DNA from: an uncultured Pseudomonadales bacterium
Lineage (GTDB): Bacteria; Pseudomonadota; Gammaproteobacteria; Pseudomonadales; Azotimanducaceae
Assembly (NCBI GenBank): GCA_937775265.1
Contig: CALKBV010000006.1
Location: forward strand, 1-64,000
Reading direction: 5' to 3'
DNA length: 64,000 nucleotides
Position numbers and translations under genes: made by a program. Positions 8,957 to 16,642 of this stretch are shown in pieces (position 1 is the stretch's first letter; each line of letters starts with the position of its first letter). The notes under the pieces are model-generated. The model worked only from the letters and a program-made list of their open reading frames with translations, was not told where the DNA came from and made no database searches.

Positions 8957-10402
8957 TTAAGTACGATCGCCTTCGGCAGACCTTGCGCTCAGAGACTCCA
9001 TAATCGCCGCGTGCCGTTTGCGATCTATCCGATACCGAACATACAACGCCAGTCCGCCAAGCGTAAACACAGACGTCGCAGGACCTGCAATGAAACCCAG
9101 CTGCCAGACAATTTCAGCAGGAACTGAACCCATTAATGCCCCTTTCGGGAATGCAATAAAATCCAGGAGGATTCCTCCAGCCACCAGCCCTATAGACGCA
9201 GATGCCTTATTAGCAAATGACCTGGCAGCAAATATAACCCCTTCTCTTCGCTCCCCTACATCAAGTTCATGCTCATCTGCGATGTCTCCAAACATGGAGT
9301 TCAAGGTCGCAAACACAATAGGCGCGAGCAACGTGGTAACTCCGCTGCTAATAATCAGCACCAGCAACAGGCCTGCAGAGCCCGGCTCGGGAAACCAGCT
9401 AACCTCAAACAACGTGAGCACTATCGGTGTGTTGATGTTTACGATGGTTAACGCCGCGCAACCAATCAGTGTTGGCTTTTTGTCCAAGCGCCGGGTAAGT
9501 ATCGGAACCAAAACCACCGAAAAAACTAATCCGACTAACATCCCGACTGGGATGTAAGCCAGTTGCTCGGTGGTCATCCCCCAGAAATGAAAACCCATAA
9601 AAGGATTGAACACCGCCTCAACGGACAGTATGAAAACACTCAGCACCATGCCGAAAAAGAGCACAAAGAAGGAATGGTTTTTGAAAACCTCTTTCACCTC
9701 ACCGAACATTCGAAACATGGAAAAACGATCAACAGAAATGTTTTGAGCTCGTCGTAATCTTGGAATCTCGTGACGCGTCCCGATAACACAGACAAGAACA
9801 GCAAATATCATCGTCGCACCGGCAAAGATTGCCCAGGACGAATATGCATCCTGGTTCAGTAAGCCGGGGTTAAACGCTTCAGTGGTTGGGAAAAACACTC
9901 GATAGGATATTGGTATGAATACCACAGCCCCCATAAACCCAAAGAAAGTACTTAACGCATACATCGTAGATCGCTGGTCATAGTCCCGAGCCATTTCCGC
10001 ACCCAGCGCAAGATGCGGGACGTGATAGAACGTAAGAGAACCGCGCACGAGAATGGCAAATACTGCCAGCCAAATAACGTAGGTGAACTCAGACAGGCCA
10101 ACCGGTGGATTGAAGAGCAAATAAAATGAAATTGCCAGAGGTACCGCAGAAAAAAGAATGAACGGATGCCGACGCCCCCATCGACTGTGCAGTTTGTCAG
10201 ACAGGCTTCCTGCCACCGGATCAGTCACAGCATCAAAGATAAGGGCGATGGCCAGTGCAATCGCGCTGCCGGTTGCTGAGACCTGAAGCACCTGATTGTA
10301 GTAAAACAGCAGGAATACGCTGAAACCCTGGTTCTTGATCGATTCTGCCACCTGGCCAAACCCATAGGCCAACATCGTTGGCATGCTAAGCCTGTGCGTC
10401 AT
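8957..10402 (-). CDS. GPH-family MFS transporter (sugar/cation symporter type)
   Basis: A 481-residue integral membrane protein with about 12 hydrophobic segments. The signature DAVTDPVAGSLSDKLHSRWGRRHPF (split across residues about 57-81) is the diagnostic loop 2-3 motif of the glycoside-pentoside-hexuronide:cation symporters related to MelB. The second-half loop LDVGERREGVIFAARSFANK is also typical. Similar transporters in marine proteobacteria sit near catabolic genes and their substrates are mostly unknown. No sugar-catabolic partner is adjacent. Confidence 0.85.
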   Translation of the reverse strand: MTHRLSMPTMLAYGFGQVAESIKNQGFSVFLLFYYNQVLQVSATGSAIALAIALIFDAVTDPVAGSLSDKLHSRWGRRHPFILFSAVPLAISFYLLFNPPVGLSEFTYVIWLAVFAILVRGSLTFYHVPHLALGAEMARDYDQRSTMYALSTFFGFMGAVVFIPISYRVFFPTTEAFNPGLLNQDAYSSWAIFAGATMIFAVLVCVIGTRHEIPRLRRAQNISVDRFSMFRMFGEVKEVFKNHSFFVLFFGMVLSVFILSVEAVFNPFMGFHFWGMTTEQLAYIPVGMLVGLVFSVVLVPILTRRLDKKPTLIGCAALTIVNINTPIVLTLFEVSWFPEPGSAGLLLVLIISSGVTTLLAPIVFATLNSMFGDIADEHELDVGERREGVIFAARSFANKASASIGLVAGGILLDFIAFPKGALMGSVPAEIVWQLGFIAGPATSVFTLGGLALYVRYRIDRKRHAAIMESLSARSAEGDRT

Positions 10403-10515
10403 TAACTACCAATGTGCTAGGAGCTAGACGAGCATCAAATCACGCTCTACCCACTTGTGGCAACACTTGGTTTACACACTTGGTTTACACTACGAAAATC
10501 AACGGGGGGCAATTT

Positions 10516-10986
10516 ATGGCAGAGCAATTCGAATCTCTAACGTCCGACCAAGTCGAGTTTATAGAGAGACAACACCTTTTTTTCGTCGGCACGGCGGGTG
10601 CTGAGGGCAAGATTAATGTCTCCCCCAAGGGCATGGATTCCTTACGGGTCATCAACCCCAACGAACTCGTTTGGCTAAACCTCACCGGCAGCGGCAACGA
10701 AACTGCTGCTCATGTTATCGAAAACAATCGAATGACCGTTATGTTCTGCTCTTTTGAAAAGCAGCCTCTTATTCTTCGCCTGTACGGTACCGCCAAAATC
10801 ATTTATCCCCGTGAAACAAAGAAGTTTGAACAGTACGCCGATATGTTCAATCACCAGCCAGGCACCCGTCAATTCTTCGAGCTAAAAATAGACATGGCTC
10901 AGACGTCATGTGGCTTTGCGGTTCCCCTGTTCGACTTAAGCGGAGAACGTGACACCCTCGACGAAATGGGCCACCAAACAGGGTGA
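10516..10986 (+). CDS. pyridoxamine 5'-phosphate oxidase-like flavin-binding protein
   Basis: A 156-residue split-barrel protein. The start at 10516 is chosen over an upstream ATG at 10414 because GGGGGG lies 7 bases before it. The N-terminal FVGTAGAEGKINVSPKGMDS is the hallmark of the PNPOx-like group that binds FMN or F420, followed by LVWLNLTGSGNETAAHVIEN and the strand LRLYGTAKII. It probably reduces or oxidises a small molecule, but no specific substrate is indicated. It is divergent from the GPH transporter. Confidence 0.8.
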   Translation: MAEQFESLTSDQVEFIERQHLFFVGTAGAEGKINVSPKGMDSLRVINPNELVWLNLTGSGNETAAHVIENNRMTVMFCSFEKQPLILRLYGTAKIIYPRETKKFEQYADMFNHQPGTRQFFELKIDMAQTSCGFAVPLFDLSGERDTLDEMGHQTG

Positions 10987-11017
10987 TGAAGGAGTTTCGC
11001 AGTATTGGGCTGATCGC

Positions 11018-11157
11018 AACCAGGTCAGCCTGGACGGGAAACCTACCAATATCCTTGGTTAGTAATCAATAACTATGAATAGAGCCCAACCAGATCAGCT
11101 TGGGCCGGAAACCTACCAATATCCTTCACCGGCAATCAATAACAACGAGATAGAACC
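11018..11157. repeat. imperfect 70-bp tandem duplication
   Basis: Two head-to-tail copies with period 70: 11018-11087 and 11088-11157. Both contain CAACCAG.TCAGC.TGG, then GGAAACCTACCAATATCCTT, then AATCAATAAC. The core of 20 bases is identical; flanks differ by scattered substitutions, so the copies are not recent. No open frame spans them. They lie between the PNPOx-like gene and the SDR at 11225, so they may be a duplicated regulatory segment or a small intergenic element. Confidence 0.75.
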
Positions 11158-11224
11158 CACTAATCACTCTGGACATCGGTAATCCCGACGTGCTAAATGC
11201 CCTCTTTTAAATCGGGAAAATTCC

Positions 11225-12019
11225 ATGAAAGATCTTTTTTCTATTGAAGGGAAAGTCGCCCTTGTTACTGGTGGATCAAGAGGCATTGGCGAAATGATCG
11301 CCGCGGGCTTCCTTGCCAATGGGGCAAAGGTTTACATCAGCTCCCGCAAGGCGCAAGTCTGTGATGCAACCGCTACGCGATTGTCAAAGGAGTATGACGG
11401 CGAATGTATTTCAATCCCGGCCAACCTTTCAAACGTCGAAGGCTGCGCGCAGCTGGCGAGCGAAATCGCTTCACACGAGGACAAGCTGGATATCCTGGTC
11501 AACAACGCCGGCGTGTCCTGGGGAGCACCGATTGATGAGTTCCCGGAAATGGGTTGGGACAAAGTCTTCGATACCAATGTGAAAGGCGTATTTTTCCTTA
11601 CCCAGAAGCTATTACCGCAGCTTAGGGCAGCGGGTTCCGCTGAAGACCCCGCCAGGGTAATCAATGTCGGTTCAATCGATGGGCTTAAGAACCCGGTCTT
11701 TGAAACCTTCTCCTATGGCTCATCGAAAGCAGCTGTGCATCACCTGACTCGAGGCCTTGCATTGCACCTGACCAAAGAAAACATCATCTGCAACGCTATC
11801 GCACCGGGCCCCTTTCCCACCTGGATGCTGAGCACTGGCGTTGGCGGCGGTGGCGACACAGATATCGATTGGAGCGCTGTCGCCAAAGGCAACCCAAGGG
11901 GGCGCGTGGGTACGCCTGAAGACATTGCAGGGCTAGCCATTTTTTTGAGCTCCCGTGCAGGCGCTTACGTCGTCGGAGAAACCATCGCCTGCGATGGTGG
12001 CTCTGCATACGCTACTTAA
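11225..12019 (+). CDS. classical short-chain dehydrogenase/reductase
   Basis: A 264-residue SDR. Motifs in order are TGGSRGIG (cofactor loop), NNAG, GSIDG (catalytic Ser region) and YGSSK (catalytic Tyr and Lys), ending DGGSAYAT. The Ser-Arg pair after the first glycine suggests NADP(H) in part of the family. The product is a soluble oxidoreductase for a hydroxy or oxo substrate. It is followed after 13 bases by an alpha/beta hydrolase on the same strand, so the two form an operon. An in-frame CTT AGG at 11621-11626 is read normally as Leu-Arg in this gene. Confidence 0.88.
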   Translation: MKDLFSIEGKVALVTGGSRGIGEMIAAGFLANGAKVYISSRKAQVCDATATRLSKEYDGECISIPANLSNVEGCAQLASEIASHEDKLDILVNNAGVSWGAPIDEFPEMGWDKVFDTNVKGVFFLTQKLLPQLRAAGSAEDPARVINVGSIDGLKNPVFETFSYGSSKAAVHHLTRGLALHLTKENIICNAIAPGPFPTWMLSTGVGGGGDTDIDWSAVAKGNPRGRVGTPEDIAGLAIFLSSRAGAYVVGETIACDGGSAYAT

Positions 12020-12032
12020 AGGATCAGCTCCA

Positions 12033-12938
12033 ATGTCTAAAATAAATGCCAATAGCCTTACAATAGAATTTGATACTTTCGGTGAACCCGAGGCTAAACC
12101 ATTGTTGCTGGTCATGGGCCTGGGCGGCCAGATGATTGCCTGGGATGAAAACTTTTGCCAGCAACTCGCCGACGCTGGTCACTTCGTCATACGCTATGAT
12201 AATCGCGATGTGGGCCTGACCACCTACTTTGATGATCATGGTGTTCCTGATTTCAAAGAACTCGTGGTGGAATTCATGACTAACGGAACAGTTAAGGTAC
12301 CGTACACTCTGGATGACATGGCGATGGACGGAATTTCTCTGCTCGATGAGCTGGGTATTGAACAGGCTCACATTTGCGGCGTGTCCCTGGGAGGTATGAT
12401 CGTTCAGGCTATGGCAATCAATCATGGTGACCGTATCCTGAGCATGACTTCCATTATGTCTACTACCGGTAATCCTGACTTGCCGCCCGCGCACCCCAAA
12501 GCTATCGAAGCACTGACGTCTAAACGTGTAGACGACCCGAAACATGCGATGGATCGTGCAGTAGAAGTATCAAAGATTATCGGCAGTACTGGCTTTGAGC
12601 GAGACGAAGAACGTATTCGTAACAAAGCCCTGGAATCCTACAATCGAGCCTACAATCCTGATGGCGTAGCCCGCCAAATGGCGGCGGTGATGGCTCACGG
12701 CGATAGAAGACCAGGTCTTAATCAGTTGAAGCTACCTTGCCTGGTCATTCACGGGGACATCGATCCATTGGTACCCGTCACCGGAGCACATGACACTCAT
12801 CAGAACGTATCGGGTGCAGAGCTCATGATCATCGAAGGTATGGGCCATGACATGCCGAAGGGAGCGTGGAGTCAGATCGTTAAGGGCATTGCTTCGCTAA
12901 CTAATCAGACCAGCGCTACCGTGCCCGGGGACGCCTGA
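12033..12938 (+). CDS. alpha/beta hydrolase
   Basis: A 301-residue hydrolase; the ATG at 12033 is chosen because AAAGGA precedes it and the homology starts there, not at the ATG at 11955 inside the SDR gene. The oxyanion segment is VMGLGGQM, the nucleophile Ser is in GVSLGGM, the acid Asp in HGDIDPLVP and the His in GMGHDMP. This pattern matches the esterase/aclacinomycin-methylesterase-like group. Second gene of the operon with the SDR at 11225. The 3' end overlaps the convergent VOC gene by 34 bases. Confidence 0.85.
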   Translation: MSKINANSLTIEFDTFGEPEAKPLLLVMGLGGQMIAWDENFCQQLADAGHFVIRYDNRDVGLTTYFDDHGVPDFKELVVEFMTNGTVKVPYTLDDMAMDGISLLDELGIEQAHICGVSLGGMIVQAMAINHGDRILSMTSIMSTTGNPDLPPAHPKAIEALTSKRVDDPKHAMDRAVEVSKIIGSTGFERDEERIRNKALESYNRAYNPDGVARQMAAVMAHGDRRPGLNQLKLPCLVIHGDIDPLVPVTGAHDTHQNVSGAELMIIEGMGHDMPKGAWSQIVKGIASLTNQTSATVPGDA

Positions 12939-13516
12939 AGTTGTGCTGACAGTTTAAGGTTCCCTTTGACGACCCTAACGTTGATATCGATAGCACCGCA
13001 AAACCTCTGGAAGGCATCTGCATCAGGGCACTGAACTGAGAACCATTCAAGCTCACACCCACCCGGTGCCTCCTGCGCCGGGTGCTTACTATCCAACCAG
13101 TTAATGAAGAAAGGCATGGCGAGCCCATGCGGTTGATGCGTGACAAACAGAATCTGCCACGCAAGTTGGACGCCATCGGGCCTGGTACGTGACATTTCGA
13201 TAATGTGATGTCCATAACCGAACCGCTCCAGCACCGAAATCACTGGCGTATAGTCTTCAGTCGCCACTGCCCAGGTCCTGATATAGGCATCCTGCAGGGA
13301 TGACAGTTCCGCGCCCATAGTCCCTGCAATATCCTGCATTGGGTCCGGGGCAATGATTTCCAGATACTGCTCATTGCCGAATGACAGCAACGCATTTCTG
13401 GTTCCCGCACCGGCATGACTTCCACCGAACTCGGCAGACACTCCGGTGAGCGTCTTCAGCTGCTCTATCCCCGCCTCAAGGTCGCTTACTGCAAACATGA
13501 TGTGATCCAGTTTCAC
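12905..13516 (-). CDS. glyoxalase-like VOC-fold protein
   Basis: A 203-residue protein beginning MKLDHIMFAVSDLEAGIEQL, the start of a betaalphabetabetabeta module with a His available as metal ligand. The segment LLSFGNEQYLEIIAPDP carries the Glu ligand usual at the end of the first module. The whole resembles the Glyoxalase_3 (PF13468-like) group. No specific reaction can be named. It lies 3 bases downstream of the exported hydrolase at 13520, so they share a transcript. Confidence 0.78.
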   Translation of the reverse strand: MKLDHIMFAVSDLEAGIEQLKTLTGVSAEFGGSHAGAGTRNALLSFGNEQYLEIIAPDPMQDIAGTMGAELSSLQDAYIRTWAVATEDYTPVISVLERFGYGHHIIEMSRTRPDGVQLAWQILFVTHQPHGLAMPFFINWLDSKHPAQEAPGGCELEWFSVQCPDADAFQRFCGAIDINVRVVKGNLKLSAQLQASPGTVALV

Positions 13517-13519
13517 TGG

Positions 13520-14668
13520 CTATTCCGAAACAGGCTCAAGGATCTGGTGACCCAAGACCCACTCGTAGATCACCCCATAGACTTCAGCAGGGGCATCAGT
13601 TGCAAACAGCACATCCAAATGTCCGTAATTTTCAAGAACGTTGATCGTTACGTCATCTGAACCCGAACGAGCAGCGGAATGTATCCCGGATAACAGCGAC
13701 TCGGCACCAAACCCACCTGAACCAAAATACAACACAGGAATGGTCATCTCACCGAAATGATCGTCAATGTAGGTATTCGGGTCATCCTGCTGACTGGCAA
13801 TAGACCGACCTTCAATACCCTGGATTGTTGGATAAAACCAATCGTAGCCAAGCATTTCCCTTGCCAGGATATCAATTGGAGTAATGTTGGATCTCGTATT
13901 AGCCAGCACAGCCGGGCCCCAGGCCTGATACAGGATGTCTGCCAGCTGATCACCGGATGTCTGGTAACGGTCATTCGTCGCCGAACTGGCAGGATCGGAT
14001 ATAACCCGCCGCATCATTTCTGTGCGGGCGTCATAGCCGCGACGAGACAGCGCTGATGCGTAGCGTGCTTCTTCGTCATAACGCTGCAAGGCAGCGCCGA
14101 TGTCATAGGATTCGTAGGGCTGCTTTTTAAAACTACCGTCCAGAGCAACCAATCCCGCGGCCTCCACCTGGCCTGCTAACCCGTAAGCGAACGCAGCCCC
14201 TCGACTAAACCCGGCAATATACATAGGCACAAGGGGCTGATCCTGCTGGACCTTGGTCACTGCCATGACGGCATCTTCAACGAACAGGTCCATTGACCAG
14301 TCTCGCATCAGCACCAGGTCACCACTGAAATCATGGGGAATATAGCGGGTCCTGTAATCCATCGCATAAACCTCAATACCCCTTTCGGCCAGATACAGCC
14401 AGAGATTGTGGTCACTATCAGCGGTTTTGAGAACACCGTTCATGTTCGTACCAGGCAGATACAACAGCGTCGCTATCGTTACTGCGTCGGCCGACTCATA
14501 ACGATGAAGCCCGAACGCCTGGCCACTGGTATCCACGTGCTGCCATTCAGTCTCGGTCACCTGGCCCTGCGGCGTTGAAATGACTTCCGAGCGCAAAAGC
14601 CCGAAACCGGTGGTCTCCGCAATCGCCAGAATCGGCACTAAAACAAGAATCGTTATCAAATATCGCAT
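13520..14668 (-). CDS. exported alpha/beta hydrolase
   Basis: A 382-residue protein with a cleavable signal peptide (MRYLITILVLVPILAIAETT). The fold is a Ser hydrolase: LLYLPGTNMNG for the first loop, the nucleophile elbow GFSRGAAFA, and the His in ENYGHLDVLF. An acidic residue is available in YFGSGGFGAESLL and the following region. It is likely periplasmic. It heads an operon with the VOC protein and is divergent from the lipoprotein at 14718. Confidence 0.75.
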   Translation of the reverse strand: MRYLITILVLVPILAIAETTGFGLLRSEVISTPQGQVTETEWQHVDTSGQAFGLHRYESADAVTIATLLYLPGTNMNGVLKTADSDHNLWLYLAERGIEVYAMDYRTRYIPHDFSGDLVLMRDWSMDLFVEDAVMAVTKVQQDQPLVPMYIAGFSRGAAFAYGLAGQVEAAGLVALDGSFKKQPYESYDIGAALQRYDEEARYASALSRRGYDARTEMMRRVISDPASSATNDRYQTSGDQLADILYQAWGPAVLANTRSNITPIDILAREMLGYDWFYPTIQGIEGRSIASQQDDPNTYIDDHFGEMTIPVLYFGSGGFGAESLLSGIHSAARSGSDDVTINVLENYGHLDVLFATDAPAEVYGVIYEWVLGHQILEPVSE

Positions 14669-14717
14669 GGCAATCGATACTATCAGTAACCTTCAATTGA
14701 GTGTATTAATACTCTCC

Positions 14718-15137
14718 ATGAAAGCTGTTTCCATGATCCTTACGCTCTCTCTGCTTTGCGCATGCCAGACACCCATGCTTACCCTGCCAGGTAAGCAACT
14801 CAAAGGCATTGCAACCACCACGACGGATTTTGCCTTCGCTGATCGCTACAAACTACTCAAGCTTGAAGTTAATCCGGGAAAACCCTACTCGGTTATCCTC
14901 CGTTGCACGGTACTTGACGGTGAACTCTATGTTGACGCAGCGGCAACCCGAAAATGGGCAATCTACCTGCATTCCGACAGAAGAGTTCGAGTAATGCTGG
15001 GTAGTGCCATATACAACGCCGTCGCGACAACGGTCACCGATCCGAAAATCACGGAAAGGTTCTTAAAGGGCCGAACTATTTACAGGTTAGAGCCAGATGC
15101 AATGCCAGCTGAAATTAATGAAGCAGCACCGGAATAA
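14718..15137 (+). CDS. hypothetical lipoprotein
   Basis: A 139-residue product from the ATG at 14718, chosen because it opens a lipoprotein signal peptide MKAVSMILTLSLLCAC; the open frame extends upstream into the promoter of the divergent hydrolase. The mature part is beta-rich, with YSVILRCTVLDGELYVDAAA and RRVRVMLGSAIYNAVATTV, vaguely like a split-barrel. No family assigned. Single-gene unit. Confidence 0.6.
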   Translation: MKAVSMILTLSLLCACQTPMLTLPGKQLKGIATTTTDFAFADRYKLLKLEVNPGKPYSVILRCTVLDGELYVDAAATRKWAIYLHSDRRVRVMLGSAIYNAVATTVTDPKITERFLKGRTIYRLEPDAMPAEINEAAPE

Positions 15138-15138
15138 A

Positions 15139-15255
15139 CTAGCCGGTGATGTATATCGCCAGGACGGCCAGAACGACGGTCAAGCTGAAAAAGCCTGCGC
15201 CCGCTACTCCGATGATCTTTACTGTGTTGCTATCTTCCTTACTAAATACTGACAT
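15139..15255 (-). CDS. small membrane protein of 38 residues
   Basis: An ATG at 15255 opens a 38-residue frame ending at a TAG at 15139. It reads MSVFSKEDSNTVKIIGVAGA followed by a hydrophobic segment GFFSLTVVLAVLAIYITG. So it has a polar 13-residue head and one transmembrane helix reaching the C-terminus. A GAGAG ribosome-binding stretch lies upstream. The composition (no stop, a well-formed helix, convergent placement just after the lipoprotein gene) favours a real small protein. Function unknown. Confidence 0.5.
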   Translation of the reverse strand: MSVFSKEDSNTVKIIGVAGAGFFSLTVVLAVLAIYITG

Positions 15256-15418
15256 CTGGTCTCTCTTACCGGTGCATGAAAGCCGCGTAGCCTAATGGTT
15301 CACTGGTCCCTGTCAAGACTATTTGTCTTTCCGACCCCATCTATCAGAACCCTCACTGCTCCAGGTCAGTCAAACTGTCTGTGGTACCATCACAATCAGT
15401 ACCAATTGGCATGCGACT

Positions 15419-16495
15419 ATGGACCCGAAAGACCTGAAAACCATTCACGAAATCGTCAAGGCCGCCAGGTTGAATCTTGACATTACCCACTGGGATTACC
15501 TGGTTGGTGGTGCAGAGACCGAAACTACCCTGCGAAGGAATCGGCACGCAATCGACAAACTCGGTTTGCTTCCCCGGGTTCTCAACGATGTTTCGAACGT
15601 CGATACCAGCGGAACATTCCTCGGCCAGAAACTTAGCCTGCCACTGATTCTTGCACCGATTGGCTCACTCGAGGTGTTCGATCCAGGTGGCGCCTCAAGC
15701 GCTGCCATAGCCGCTGCTGAAACCACTGTCATGACAATGGCCAGTTCAGTCTCAGCACCAGGCATCGAAGAAATCGCGGCTTCATCGAATGCCGCAAAGT
15801 TATACCAGCTATATGTCCGAGGGGATGAAGCCTGGGTCGATGCCATCGTTGAAAGAGTCATAGCCAGCGGCTACGCGGGATTTTGCCTGACGGTGGATAC
15901 CGCGGTAGTCAGTCGCAGGGAGAGGGACATCGCGAAACGCGTTGTGCCCACTTCTCAAGCTGCTGCTGCCGGTGACATGGGCTTTCAGGCCAGTCTTAGC
16001 TGGGCCACGGTAGAAAGAATAAAGAAGAAATTTGATATCCCACTCGTTCTCAAGGGTATCAGCAGGGTAGACGACGCCATCAAGGCACTCGATCACGGTG
16101 TGGATGTTATCTATGTGTCCAATCACGGCGGCCGGCAGCTTGATCAGTCAATTGGTAGCATCGCTGCACTACCCGCTATTGTGAATGCCGTGGGTAAAAA
16201 AGCCGAAGTTGTGGTGGACGGAGGGTTCTACCGAGGTTCCGATATTGTTAAGGCCTTTGCACTCGGGGCTGATGCCGTGGGCATAGGCCGACTCGAAGGA
16301 TGGGCTCTTGCCGCCGGTGGCGTTCCTGCACTGGTGCGCTGTATTAAGCTATTAAAACGCGAAGTATCGATGACAATGGCGCTGTGTGGCGTTAATTCAC
16401 TCGCAATGCTCGACCCGTCATTCGTCAGCGAGGCTGATGTCGTCAGCAACTCAAATGTGATGAGCGCGTTCCCGCTCATTGACGAAGGGTATTAG
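15419..16495 (+). CDS. FMN-dependent alpha-hydroxy acid dehydrogenase
   Basis: A 358-residue TIM-barrel flavoprotein of the lactate dehydrogenase/glycolate oxidase family. The start at 15419 is the first Met at the point where family similarity begins; an upstream open frame from 15323 has none. Motifs: LSLPLILAPIGS (FMN strand), YQLYVRGDE, LTVDTAV, the barrel Lys in VLKGIS, and the catalytic segment YVSNHGGRQLD with His and Arg, then VVDGGFYRGSDIVKAFALGA for the phosphate site. It oxidises a 2-hydroxy acid to the 2-oxo acid, passing electrons to quinone or oxygen. A TGTGGTACCAT extended -10-like sequence lies about 35 bases before the start. Confidence 0.85.
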   Translation: MDPKDLKTIHEIVKAARLNLDITHWDYLVGGAETETTLRRNRHAIDKLGLLPRVLNDVSNVDTSGTFLGQKLSLPLILAPIGSLEVFDPGGASSAAIAAAETTVMTMASSVSAPGIEEIAASSNAAKLYQLYVRGDEAWVDAIVERVIASGYAGFCLTVDTAVVSRRERDIAKRVVPTSQAAAAGDMGFQASLSWATVERIKKKFDIPLVLKGISRVDDAIKALDHGVDVIYVSNHGGRQLDQSIGSIAALPAIVNAVGKKAEVVVDGGFYRGSDIVKAFALGADAVGIGRLEGWALAAGGVPALVRCIKLLKREVSMTMALCGVNSLAMLDPSFVSEADVVSNSNVMSAFPLIDEGY

Positions 16496-16505
16496 CAAAC
16501 GCCAT

Positions 16506-16601
16506 ATGTTTGAGTCAGAAGACGAATTAATTGCTGGCATACTCGAAGGAAACGACACCGCATTTCGTGTCGTCAGCCAGGGAAAACGAGACTCAGGATA
16601 A
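16506..16601 (+). pseudogene. possible remnant of an ECF sigma-factor N-terminus
   Basis: A 31-codon frame reads MFESEDELIAGILEGNDTAF then RVVSQGKRDSG and stops. The phrase DELIAGILEGNDTAFRVV is very like the start of region 2 of ECF RNA polymerase sigma factors (DEELIARILAGDEAAFxxL). Nothing after it resembles the rest of a sigma factor, so if it is related at all it is a truncated remnant. It could also be chance similarity in a short frame. Confidence 0.3.
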
Positions 16602-16642
16602 TGAAATTGACGCACTGGTAGCCTGCCCTCGTCAAGGCAGCC

